DNA from: Clostridiales bacterium
Lineage (GTDB): Bacteria > Bacillota_A > Clostridia > Peptostreptococcales > Anaerovoracaceae
Direction: 5' to 3'
DNA: 10,555 bases
NCBI GenBank assembly: GCA_015058265.1
Contig: SVCR01000033.1
Span: 1 to 10,555, forward strand
Shown: piece by piece, positions 1 through 7,149 of the stretch
Numbering within the stretch: the first letter of the stretch is position 1
Layout of the letters: each line of letters begins with the position of its first letter
Translations under genes and position numbers: made by a program
The notes under the pieces: generated by a model
Told to the model about the DNA's origin: nothing
Seen by the model: only the letters and a program-made list of their open reading frames with translations
Database searches by the model: none

Positions 1-49
1 CTACAAAGCCGGAAGCAAGAAGAAAGTAGTAACATTCAAGGTCAAATAA
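1..49 (+). CDS. C-terminal end of an upstream gene, possibly an Ig-like surface protein (partial)
   Basis: Only the last 15 codons and a TAA stop are inside the window. They read YKAGSKKKVVTFKVK in the frame that begins at position 2. The lysine-rich beta-strand-like ending, closing on a hydrophobic-K-hydrophobic-K pattern, resembles the end of the next gene (VKCGKKTKKIKVTVK), so it may also be a secreted protein with a Big2-type Ig-like domain. The strong terminator about 30 nt downstream supports a gene ending here in this direction. The other two forward frames also stop within about 60 nt, so the frame choice rests on the similarity and on the preference for AAG lysine codons. The function of the whole gene cannot be seen. 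Confidence 0.55.
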   Translation, partial: YKAGSKKKVVTFKVK

Positions 50-80
50 TTGAGTGAAGATTCAGACTTAGAATAAGTAA

Positions 81-117
81 AAGGCGCCGGAGTCATTAGG
101 CTCCGGCGCCTTTTTTT
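81..117 (+). terminator. Strong rho-independent terminator
   Basis: A perfect 12-bp inverted repeat pairs 81-92 (AAGGCGCCGGAG) with 101-112 (CTCCGGCGCCTT) around an 8-nt loop. A run of seven T follows at 111-117. The GC-rich stem followed directly by the T run is the classic intrinsic terminator. It closes the upstream gene and separates it from the polysaccharide unit. The run of A before the stem (79-82) could also support weaker termination from the opposite strand. Confidence 0.93.
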
Positions 118-274
118 GAATGATTATGCTGCAAATAGAGTTTATGGATTAGGTCTAAAGAATCGCCTTGATAAACAATCGTAAGTCTATAGCTTTTATC
201 AATATGAATGGAAGTAAATGTCGTGTATAATTATACAGTCAATCAGATGATAACTGGGGGAAAAGGTGATTATT
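118..274 (+). promoter_or_regulatory. Intergenic leader with probable promoter and inverted repeats
   Basis: This AT-rich stretch contains no gene. A perfect TATAAT lies at 226-231 and is embedded in a 12-bp palindrome, GTATAATTATAC (225-236). A TG directly precedes the hexamer, one base out of register for a standard extended -10. No good -35 is seen: 203-208 (TATGAA) at 17-bp spacing is weak, so an activator may be needed. Upstream, TTGATAAA (168-175) and TTTATCAA (195-202) form a perfect 8-bp inverted repeat with a 19-bp gap, a possible operator. Transcription from this promoter would begin near 238 and leave a leader of about 37 nt. Promoter strength and operator function are inference. 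Confidence 0.55.
261..268 (+). promoter_or_regulatory. Ribosome binding site choosing the ATG at 275
   Basis: AAAAGGTG at 261-268 sits 6 nt before the ATG at 275. An in-frame GTG at 266 would add three residues (MII) but lies inside this site, with only GGGGG (256-260) upstream of it. Spacing, the better start codon and the usual Met-Arg-Asn-Lys opening of a signal peptide favour 275. Confidence 0.65.
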
Positions 275-1969
275 ATGAGAAACAAGCTGATCACAATTAT
301 GCTGACTGCGGCGATTGTTGCATCGGGAATGTCCTTTGCTTTCGCAGACGGAGATGGCAGTGACGCGGTATTCAAGAGACAGTACAAAGGGGACTATACT
401 TCTCATACAGAGGTCCTGAGCGGTACTGTTGATCCGGGGCGTCTTACCATCGAAATGAATATGAATGATATTTCCTGGCTGATGCATCCGAATGAAGATG
501 AGCCGACGTCCAGATCATCAACATTATCGATCAGGACGGATGCGGCCCCTATAGATATCAACGAGAGCCTGCCTAATCTCAGTAAATTTGCTACAGCGGA
601 GCGCATCGCGCAGACAAGTCTGGTCGGCTATACTTTCAGCTGCAACAATATAGGCGGCGAGTGGGACACCACGACCGGACAATGGACAACAGATTATAAT
701 GACCCTAAGGGCAGGATCAGAACAGCTCTTGCAGAGCTTTCTGAAAACTATCTGTACACCGACTATTATGTCATAGATGATAAGTCGATCGGACCGCGCC
801 CTGACCATACGATACGATTCAGCAGCGGCGCATATTTCCAGTATGGTAACAGTGTGCTGACATTCACAAGGTCTTACACTTTGGATGATCTGTATGATCC
901 GGTCAATCATGAGGATGCTTATGCGAGCATGTTCGGTTATGCGATGCAGAGAATGAGAAAGGCCATGCAGATCACTACCGTTAATACCAGAGCGATAAAG
1001 ATCCACATACCTGCGGACGAGTACCCGTTCCTCCAGCTATGTAGGACTAATATAGCCGCGACGAAGGACATAGATATCACTATAATTCCGGGAAAGGATA
1101 ACGGAGCGGATCCTCTGCCTGCTTTCTATGATGCTATGTGTACTGCTAAGGGTTCCACAGAGAACAAGTATGCGGGATATTCGAGCGACCAGGATGCTAT
1201 AATAAACAGCGGCCTTGCCATCCTCAATGAGCTCATCGGAGTTCTCGCGCAGAGTGATACTGAAATCATTGTTGGCAGCGGGGACGCTGTTACTCCTGCT
1301 GATGAAACAACTACAGATGAAACAGTTGCAGATTTCACTATTTGCAGCCATAAGAACATAGAAGTCTATAACAAGAAGGATCCGGATGTATTCACTACAG
1401 GTAATACCGGAAGGATCGTCTGCACAGACTGCGGCAGGGAACTGGCGCCGGGAACCAAGATCAATCCTATTCCGGCAAAGATCAATTTCGAGAAACCGAC
1501 AGTGACTCTTAAGACCAAGCAGGTTCCTGTGGTCGATAAAGTGACATATAGTGCAGGAGACAGCATTGAGTCTGTCAAGTCAAGCAATACAGGTGTTGTG
1601 AAAGCCGCGATCACCGAGGATGACGGTATCCAGCTGTCAGCTCAGACCAAAGCAGGAAGCGCAGTGGTCACTGTCACACTTGCGAGCGGTGAAGAAGGAG
1701 ACATAAAAGTCAAGGTCAATGATGTTGCGTGCACCGGCATCAAGATCAAGAGCGGGACTAAGGTCAAGATCAAGAAGGGTAAGTCCCACCAGATCAAAGC
1801 TGTCAGACAGCCGGCAAATTGCTTCCAGAAGATCACTTATAAGTCCGCAAACAAGAAGATAGCTAAGGTTTCCTCCAAGGGCAAGATCAAGGGCGTGAAG
1901 AAGGGCAAGACCACGATCACAGTCAAGTGCGGAAAGAAGACCAAGAAGATCAAGGTCACGGTCAAGTAA
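275..1969 (+). CDS. Secreted protein with C-terminal Big2-type Ig-like domains
   Basis: This 564-residue protein starts with a signal peptide: basic MRNK, a hydrophobic core to about residue 20, and a likely signal peptidase I cut after AFA (residue 24). Residues 25 to about 330 match no family I recognise. A Thr/Asp/Glu-rich linker (about 336-352) leads to a C-x-H ... C-x-x-C motif (C357, H359, C383, C386). Two Ig-like modules follow, at about 404-482 and 485-564; the last has the Big2 pattern of lysine-rich beta strands (YKSANKKIAKVSSKGKIKGV) and ends in KKIKVTVK. No LPXTG sorting signal, SLH or CWB2 repeat is visible, so attachment is unexplained; the basic C-terminus could bind anionic wall polymers. 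Its stop is 1 nt from the LCP start, so the two are probably co-transcribed. Alternative start: GTG at 266. Role: surface or adhesin-like protein, unproven. Confidence 0.85.
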   Translation: MRNKLITIMLTAAIVASGMSFAFADGDGSDAVFKRQYKGDYTSHTEVLSGTVDPGRLTIEMNMNDISWLMHPNEDEPTSRSSTLSIRTDAAPIDINESLPNLSKFATAERIAQTSLVGYTFSCNNIGGEWDTTTGQWTTDYNDPKGRIRTALAELSENYLYTDYYVIDDKSIGPRPDHTIRFSSGAYFQYGNSVLTFTRSYTLDDLYDPVNHEDAYASMFGYAMQRMRKAMQITTVNTRAIKIHIPADEYPFLQLCRTNIAATKDIDITIIPGKDNGADPLPAFYDAMCTAKGSTENKYAGYSSDQDAIINSGLAILNELIGVLAQSDTEIIVGSGDAVTPADETTTDETVADFTICSHKNIEVYNKKDPDVFTTGNTGRIVCTDCGRELAPGTKINPIPAKINFEKPTVTLKTKQVPVVDKVTYSAGDSIESVKSSNTGVVKAAITEDDGIQLSAQTKAGSAVVTVTLASGEEGDIKVKVNDVACTGIKIKSGTKVKIKKGKSHQIKAVRQPANCFQKITYKSANKKIAKVSSKGKIKGVKKGKTTITVKCGKKTKKIKVTVK

Positions 1970-1970
1970 A

Positions 1971-3458
1971 TTGAGCAGGTCGGATAGAAATAATATCGAC
2001 GGAAAAAAGAATAACAAACGGAGAAATACACTCATGGGCAATATATTACTTATTGCCCAGTTTGTTATTTCCGGGTTTTTATTATATTCGATCTTTCGTC
2101 TCGGAGTGATCCCGGGGGACCTGTTTCTTTATATAGCGATCATAGTCATACTTCTGATGCTCCTGACGACCATGGGGAGGATCCTCGGCCGCAGACGGAA
2201 GGTCCTGAGGATCACGATGAGTGTGATGTGCATACTCATATCCGGATTGTTTGCTGTTGCCGGAGCATATATGTGGAAGAGTGACGGGTTCATCAAGGAT
2301 GTCGGAAACGGCTCTGAAGAGAGATATGGTATATCTGTTGTGGTAATGAAGGACAGCACAGCAGAGGATATCGATGATCTTAAAGATGCCACCTTCGCTT
2401 ATGTCGACAAATCATCCGGCAGCATGCTGGAGGAGGGCGTACGAGAGATCAAGTCTGCTCTCGGGCCAATGAAGACCATACATCCGGCCAACCCTGTGGA
2501 GCTGGCAGATCTGCTGTATTCAGGCGAATGTGACGCGGCGATAATCGAAGAGTCCAACCGCTCCATGATAACCGATGAACACTTTGACTTCGAACTTGCG
2601 ACGAGGACGATATGGAACCACGAGATAACTCAGACTATCGCTTCGGAAGACAGCGGACTTGATGTCACCAGGGACTCGTTCAATATCTTCCTGTGCGGTT
2701 CTGATTCGAGATCCAGCGTTGAAGAGGTGGCTCTCAACGATCTGAACATGATCGTGACGGTGAATCCTGTTACCAATCAGATCCTGCTGACAAGCATACC
2801 TCGCGATTACTACATTGAGCTTGCTTCGTACGGAGCCAAGGACAAGCTGACACATGCCGGTATATTCGGAACTGAGGAGGCCGTCAAGACTGTAGAGAAG
2901 TTCACGGGCCTGAAGATGGATTTCTATGTCAAAGTCAGCTTTGCGGCACTTGTTTATGTTGTCGACGCGATGGGAGGCATCGATGTCGAGTCGGATACCG
3001 AGTTCACTGCATGGACCAACCCGGATGTACATATCGAGAAGGGCTGGAACCATATGGACGGAGTGACCGCTTTGGCCTATGCGAGAGAGAGATACGCTTA
3101 CGAGGACGGGGACATCCACAGGGCGCAGAATCAGGCACAGGTGCTGCGTGAGGTCGCGTGGAGAGCGATGTCGCCGGGAATATTGATACACTACGACAAG
3201 CTGCTGGATGCTTTGGCCAAAGGGATGAAGACCAGCATGAGCGACGAGCAGATCAGGAGTCTGATCAAGATGCAGCTCGACAAGAAGGCGCAATGGGACA
3301 TCGCAGATTACCAGATGAAGGGCAAGAACGCTGTGACCAAGAAGTGCTATTCTATGTGGGGCAAGAAACTATATATTATGAAACCGGATCAGGCTTCAGT
3401 GGATGAGGCTCTGGGATATATTGAGGAATTCATGAATGGAGAAATACAAGATCAATAA
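1971..3458 (+). CDS. LytR-CpsA-Psr (LCP) family cell wall polymer ligase, CpsA type
   Basis: LCP enzymes move undecaprenyl-linked glycopolymers onto peptidoglycan outside the membrane. The 495-residue protein has a basic N-terminus, three membrane segments (about 23-43, 50-69, 80-101), an extracellular accessory domain (about 118-220) and an LCP domain (about 236-395 plus a C-terminal extension). This architecture and length are close to pneumococcal Cps2A. LCP landmarks are GSDSR (243-247), D257 in NDLNMIVTVNP, R278 in SIPRDYY, DKLTHAGIFG (291-300), ARERY (371-375) and GDIHRAQNQ (380-388). The arginine normally two residues before the D257-type aspartate appears to be leucine (L255). The TTG at 1971 follows the previous stop by 1 nt and has no clear Shine-Dalgarno. 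The in-frame ATG at 2034, with GGAG at 2020-2023, is a credible start that removes 21 residues. The gene overlaps the next one by 23 nt. Confidence 0.92.
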   Translation: MSRSDRNNIDGKKNNKRRNTLMGNILLIAQFVISGFLLYSIFRLGVIPGDLFLYIAIIVILLMLLTTMGRILGRRRKVLRITMSVMCILISGLFAVAGAYMWKSDGFIKDVGNGSEERYGISVVVMKDSTAEDIDDLKDATFAYVDKSSGSMLEEGVREIKSALGPMKTIHPANPVELADLLYSGECDAAIIEESNRSMITDEHFDFELATRTIWNHEITQTIASEDSGLDVTRDSFNIFLCGSDSRSSVEEVALNDLNMIVTVNPVTNQILLTSIPRDYYIELASYGAKDKLTHAGIFGTEEAVKTVEKFTGLKMDFYVKVSFAALVYVVDAMGGIDVESDTEFTAWTNPDVHIEKGWNHMDGVTALAYARERYAYEDGDIHRAQNQAQVLREVAWRAMSPGILIHYDKLLDALAKGMKTSMSDEQIRSLIKMQLDKKAQWDIADYQMKGKNAVTKKCYSMWGKKLYIMKPDQASVDEALGYIEEFMNGEIQDQ

Positions 3459-4056
3459 GATAGCTAAGAGAGCAGTGGATATCGCAGGTGCTGCAGCTCT
3501 GGTCTGCGTTACGAGTCCTGTTATGATCTTGTCCTCAGCACTGGTGGTCGCCGAAAGTCCCGGTTCTCCTCTGTTCATCCATGAGAGGGTCGGAAAGGAC
3601 GGAAAACCGATCCGCATCCTCAAGTTCAGGAGCATGAAGCCGGGTTCAGATGATCTCGAAGCTGCGCTGAATGACAAAGATCTGGAGGAATACTATCAGG
3701 AGTTCAAACTGAAAGATGACCCGAGGATCACCGAGATCGGACGATTGCTGAGAAGGACTTCGCTTGACGAACTGCCGCAGCTGTTCAACGTCATACGCGG
3801 GGATATGAGTCTCGTCGGGCCGAGACCGGTAATGAAAGAAGAACTCGTCAATTATACAGAAGAGGAACAGAAGAGATTATTGTCAGCAAAGCCCGGACTG
3901 ACGGGTTATTGGCAGGTGTTTGCGAGAAATGACGCAACTTACCAGAGCGGCAGGAGACAGAAGATGGAGCTGTGGTACACAGAGCATCAGTCGCTGCTTC
4001 TGGATATGTGCCTGCTCGCGCTTACACCGTTCGCGGTATTGAGAAAGAACGGTTGA
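3436..4056 (+). CDS. Initiating phosphoglycosyl transferase (bacterial sugar transferase family)
   Basis: This 206-residue monotopic enzyme transfers a sugar 1-phosphate from a UDP-sugar to undecaprenyl phosphate, the first committed step of repeat-unit synthesis. It is the short PglC-like form without the extra N-terminal membrane domain of WbaP or WcaJ. Visible features are a basic start, a re-entrant membrane helix (about 13-40) with a central Ser-Pro, HERVGKDGKPIRILKFRSM (49-67), DDPRITEIGRLLRRTSLDELPQL with the catalytic Asp-Glu pair at 111-112, GDMSLVGPRP (122-131) and PGLTGYWQVFAR (153-164). The ATG lies inside the end of the LCP gene, with GAGG (3423-3426) 9 nt upstream, so the two are translationally linked. 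The sugar cannot be read from the sequence; galactose, glucose and N-acetylated sugars are all possible for this family. Confidence 0.94.
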   Translation: MEKYKINKIAKRAVDIAGAAALVCVTSPVMILSSALVVAESPGSPLFIHERVGKDGKPIRILKFRSMKPGSDDLEAALNDKDLEEYYQEFKLKDDPRITEIGRLLRRTSLDELPQLFNVIRGDMSLVGPRPVMKEELVNYTEEEQKRLLSAKPGLTGYWQVFARNDATYQSGRRQKMELWYTEHQSLLLDMCLLALTPFAVLRKNG

Positions 4057-4061
4057 CCAGG

Positions 4062-4955
4062 ATGCGGACAGTGATAGCGGTTATCTCACATAAGAAATAT
4101 GTCATGCCGGAGGATCCGCTCTATCTGCCTGTCGCGGCAGGGGCGGCGCTTGCCCGTGAGGACGGATTCGGGCCGATGAACGTAACTGCTGATGGGTACT
4201 GCAAGGACGGATCGAATATGACTGACATGGCGTATGGAAGATACATCAGGGATGACACCGGCGATAATATCTCAGAGCGCAACAGGACCTTCTGCGAACT
4301 GACCGGACTGTACCGGATCTGGAAGGATGACGAACTGCTGAAAAACGCAGACAGCCTGGGACTGTGCCATTACAGAAGATATTTTGCCTCACCGGCGAGA
4401 TACAGACTGCAGGGCAGACTCAGAAGAACGTCCGGAGCATTCCGGCCTGAGGATGCTTTTGTCTATATCCTGACAGCTGAAGAAGCAGATCGCTTAATGG
4501 CGGATACAGATATCATTCTCCCCGTGAGGAGGAGATATTTTATTGAGACCAATCGCTCGCATTACGTCCACGCCCATCATGCTGCAGAACTTGATCTGGC
4601 TGAGGAGATAATCCGTGAGAGATGCCCTGAATACCTCGAGGCTTTCAATTCAAGCATGAAGAAGAGATCGGGGCACAGATTCAATATGTTCATCATGAAG
4701 AAGGATCTGTTCCGCGATTACTGCAGCTGGCTGTTCGGGATACTCTTCGAGATGGAGCGCAGACTGGATATGACCGGTTATTCGGATCGGGAGAAGCGGG
4801 TATTCGGCTATGTCGCCGAGAGGCTGCTCGATGTGTGGATCGATGCCGGAGGGTATGAATACAAAGAACTTCCGTATATAATGACGGAGAGGGAGAACCT
4901 CCCTGCCAAAGCATTACATATGATAATCAGAAAGATCAGGGGGAAGGCGAAATGA
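4062..4955 (+). CDS. DUF4422 family glycosyltransferase
   Basis: This 297-residue cytoplasmic protein belongs to the DUF4422 group often found in capsule and exopolysaccharide clusters, where members are taken to be glycosyltransferases. Family signatures are VISHKKYVMPEDPLYLPV near the N-terminus (7-24), DDTGDNISERN (64-74), ELTGLYRIWKDD (79-90), GLCHYRRYF (100-108), MFIMKKDLF (209-217) and a C-terminal GYVAERLLDVW (249-259). The HYRRYF block is the most characteristic. I chose the ATG at 4062 because the family usually begins just before the VxxHKKY motif. The TTG at 4053 overlaps the previous stop as TTGA, adds three residues and could be the real coupled start; neither has a convincing Shine-Dalgarno. 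The stop overlaps the next gene as ATGA. Donor and acceptor sugars are unknown. Confidence 0.88.
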   Translation: MRTVIAVISHKKYVMPEDPLYLPVAAGAALAREDGFGPMNVTADGYCKDGSNMTDMAYGRYIRDDTGDNISERNRTFCELTGLYRIWKDDELLKNADSLGLCHYRRYFASPARYRLQGRLRRTSGAFRPEDAFVYILTAEEADRLMADTDIILPVRRRYFIETNRSHYVHAHHAAELDLAEEIIRERCPEYLEAFNSSMKKRSGHRFNMFIMKKDLFRDYCSWLFGILFEMERRLDMTGYSDREKRVFGYVAERLLDVWIDAGGYEYKELPYIMTERENLPAKALHMIIRKIRGKAK

Positions 4956-5953
4956 GAAGGATCGCCGCCGTGGTCGTAACGTATAATCGCAAGGAAAAAC
5001 TCCGGAACTGCATCGAAGCGATCTGCAGACAGACTGCATCCGAGCATCCGGAGATATTTATAGTGGATAATAACAGCTCGGACGGGACGGCTGAGATGGT
5101 GCGGGATATCGTATCCGCTCATGAGCAGGATACAAGGATCATCTACCGCAATACCGGTTATAACAGCGGAGGAGCCGGCGGCTTCTGTTACGGGATCAGA
5201 AAGGCAGTTGAGGCCGGATATACACACCTGTGGCTGATGGATGATGACTGCGTGCCGGAAGAGGCAGCTTTGGAGGAGTTCCTGAAATATGACGCTGAAC
5301 ACAGCGGAGAATACGGGTTCCTCTCGAGCAAAGTCCTCTGGACTGACGGTTCGCTGTGTACGATGAATGTGCAGAGGGAGACCGTGACGAGAAACCTCGG
5401 AAGTATGCCGGATACATGCACCGGAATAGAGATGGCTTCATTCGTGTCGCTTTTCCTCCCGGCCGATGTCGTCAGAGACGTCGGACTGCCTTTCAGGGAA
5501 TTCTTCATCTGGTCGGATGACTGGGAATATACGCGCAGGATATCCGCGAAGTATCCATGCATGGTAGTTCCGTCAAGCGCGGTTGTCCATGACACACCGG
5601 TCAACTGCGGAGCGGATATATCGCGCGCTCCTGAAGACAGGGTCGGAAGATTCAGATATCTGTACAGGAATGATGTATATCTCTACAGAAGGGAAGGCGT
5701 ACGCGGGCTGCTGTACGAAGCGGCAAGGCTGCCGGTACACATGATAAGAGTCGCTTTGTCAGATATGAGAAGTAAGGATAAGATGAAGCGGATCGGCACC
5801 ATCATACGAGGCACATACGAAGGCATGCGGTTCTGGCCGACACCGGACAGACCTGCGGCAGTAAACCCCGGAGCGGTGAACTGTTCGGAGGTAAAAGATG
5901 ATCGTGCGCCTGAACTCGGACATGGGCTGAATACAGAGCAGAATAAATACTAA
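4952..5953 (+). CDS. Family 2 glycosyltransferase, GlfT/rhamnosyltransferase-like
   Basis: This 333-residue GT-A fold enzyme probably adds one sugar to the lipid-linked repeat unit on the cytoplasmic face. The N-terminus has VVVTYNRKEKL (7-17) and IVDNNSSDGT (37-46). GYNSGGAGGFCYG (69-81) and the metal-binding WLMDDD (94-99) follow, then FFIWSDDWEY (184-193) and a conserved-looking histidine in VVHD (211-214). The GGxGGF and DDD pattern resembles galactofuranosyl- and rhamnosyltransferases of the GlfT-like clade, so a deoxyhexose or furanose donor is a reasonable guess only. The start overlaps the previous gene as ATGA, with AGGGGG (4938-4943) and AAGG (4944-4947) as Shine-Dalgarno. The last 40 or so residues (about 292-333) look unlike a folded domain, and a perfect Shine-Dalgarno plus ATG in another frame lies inside that part. 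Confidence 0.9.
   Translation: MRRIAAVVVTYNRKEKLRNCIEAICRQTASEHPEIFIVDNNSSDGTAEMVRDIVSAHEQDTRIIYRNTGYNSGGAGGFCYGIRKAVEAGYTHLWLMDDDCVPEEAALEEFLKYDAEHSGEYGFLSSKVLWTDGSLCTMNVQRETVTRNLGSMPDTCTGIEMASFVSLFLPADVVRDVGLPFREFFIWSDDWEYTRRISAKYPCMVVPSSAVVHDTPVNCGADISRAPEDRVGRFRYLYRNDVYLYRREGVRGLLYEAARLPVHMIRVALSDMRSKDKMKRIGTIIRGTYEGMRFWPTPDRPAAVNPGAVNCSEVKDDRAPELGHGLNTEQNKY
5887..5930 (+). other. Ten-codon out-of-frame ORF with a perfect Shine-Dalgarno
   Basis: GGAGG at 5887-5891 stands 6 nt before an ATG at 5898 that opens a ten-codon frame (MIVRLNSDMG) ending in TGA at 5928-5930. It lies in the +1 frame inside the tail of the GT2 gene. The signal is better than that of most real starts in this window. 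It may be the relic start of a lost gene, a short coupling peptide, or chance. No function is proposed. Confidence 0.3.
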
Positions 5954-5995
5954 TAGATCGGAGACAGAATATCGGTCTTAATACAGAGACACAGC

Positions 5996-6000
5996 AGGAG
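5996..6000 (+). promoter_or_regulatory. Ribosome binding site that decides a TTG start
   Basis: AGGAG at 5996-6000 is 6 nt before the TTG at 6007. It supports the TTG as the true start of the GT4 gene, because the protein family motif (MRILEAFGEP) begins at that codon and no ATG is near it. Confidence 0.85.
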
Positions 6001-6006
6001 TTACAG

Positions 6007-7149
6007 TTGAGGATACTGGAAGCGTTCGGAGAACCTATTTCATATGGCGGCCAGGAGGCTTTCGTGCTCAATGTCCTTAGGAAGATGGACATGACGGGTA
6101 TCGAGGCTGATTTCCTTACGCCGTATTATTGCGACAATCCTGCTGCAGAGGACTTTGCGAAAGAGCATTCCGGAACGGTCTATTCACTCGGATGTGATTT
6201 CCGTCCGGGAAGCCTGAGGTCAGGCGAGCGGAAACATATAGAACGATTCCTGAAGACGCATAGATACGATATCATCCACATCCATTCAGGCAGCAATTCC
6301 ATGCTGGCTATGTATGCCCGGCTTGCTCACAGAGCAGGGATACCGGGGATAATCGTACACTCCCACTGCACCGGCAGAAGGGGCTGGAAGCATACCTTGA
6401 GCAAAGCGGCAACCGCATTCAGCTTGTCAGCTTATCCGACCGACTACTGCGCGTGTTCTGAAGACGCAGGGAAGTGGAGATTTCCCGCCCGGATATGCAG
6501 GGATCGACTGATCGTCATAAAGAATGGGATAGAGGTGGATCGATTCAGATACGATGCATCTATGAGAGAAGCTGTCCGCGGCAAGCTCGGGATAGGTGAT
6601 GAGGACGTACTGATCGGAAATGTAGGAAGGCTGACAGGGCAGAAGAACCAGAGCGCTTTGATCGACATTCTTGCAGAGATCAGGAGCAGAGAGAAGAACG
6701 GAACCATCGGGAAAGACCGCCGGGGAGAATACAGACTTATCCTGATTGGCGACGGTGAGGACCGGGAAATGCTGGAGAAAAAAGCGGAGATCCTGAAAGT
6801 CGGGGATTCTGTGCTGTTCACCGGAGCCGTAGACAATGTAGCTGATTACCTTCAGGCTATAGATGTCGCGGCCATGCCTTCGAGGTATGAAGGTCTTGCT
6901 ATCGCTGCTATCGAAGCACAGGCTGCCGGACTCGAAGTATATGCATCTCATGCGATACCTGAATTAGCAGCAGTTACTCCGCATCTTAAGTTCCTGCCTG
7001 CGGATGATGTAAATGCGTGGGCTGAGGCTTTGGCCTCACCGCACCGCAGACATCCCGAAGGGGCTGATCTGGCGGAGAAGAACGGATTCGGATCCGGAGA
7101 AGCGGCAGCGACAGTCAGAAGGATATACATGCAATATGGAAGACGCTGA
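6007..7149 (+). CDS. Family 4 (GT-B fold) glycosyltransferase
   Basis: This 380-residue retaining glycosyltransferase probably adds one sugar to the repeat unit from a nucleotide-sugar donor. The N-terminal Rossmann half has FGEPISYGGQEAF (7-19) with the glycine-rich acceptor-side loop, HIHSG (91-95) and HSHCTGRRG (118-126). The C-terminal donor half has VIKNGIEVDRF (170-180), IGNVGRLTGQKNQ (203-215), LILIGDGED (244-252) and the E-x7-E motif (E295 ... E303) in YEGLAIAAIEAQAAG. No membrane segment is visible. The TTG start has a strong AGGAG site. The gene is 53 nt from the previous gene and is followed by the only long internal gap of the cluster. In exopolysaccharide clusters this group is often labelled EpsD or EpsF, but the linkage cannot be told from the sequence. 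Confidence 0.94.
   Translation: MRILEAFGEPISYGGQEAFVLNVLRKMDMTGIEADFLTPYYCDNPAAEDFAKEHSGTVYSLGCDFRPGSLRSGERKHIERFLKTHRYDIIHIHSGSNSMLAMYARLAHRAGIPGIIVHSHCTGRRGWKHTLSKAATAFSLSAYPTDYCACSEDAGKWRFPARICRDRLIVIKNGIEVDRFRYDASMREAVRGKLGIGDEDVLIGNVGRLTGQKNQSALIDILAEIRSREKNGTIGKDRRGEYRLILIGDGEDREMLEKKAEILKVGDSVLFTGAVDNVADYLQAIDVAAMPSRYEGLAIAAIEAQAAGLEVYASHAIPELAAVTPHLKFLPADDVNAWAEALASPHRRHPEGADLAEKNGFGSGEAAATVRRIYMQYGRR

Noticed and set aside
118..225. Riboswitch or small RNA in the leader region
   Set aside because: The 8-bp inverted repeat lies upstream of the predicted transcription start, and I see no conserved aptamer core or terminator before the gene.
2520..3293. Long minus-strand ORF (257 codons) opposite the LCP gene
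   Set aside because: It lies wholly opposite a gene with clear LCP motifs, and its translation shows no recognisable domain. It is a codon-bias shadow.
3158..3406. Plus-strand 82-codon ORF inside the LCP gene
   Set aside because: It is out of frame within the C-terminal part of the LCP protein, with no ribosome binding site of note and no recognisable product.
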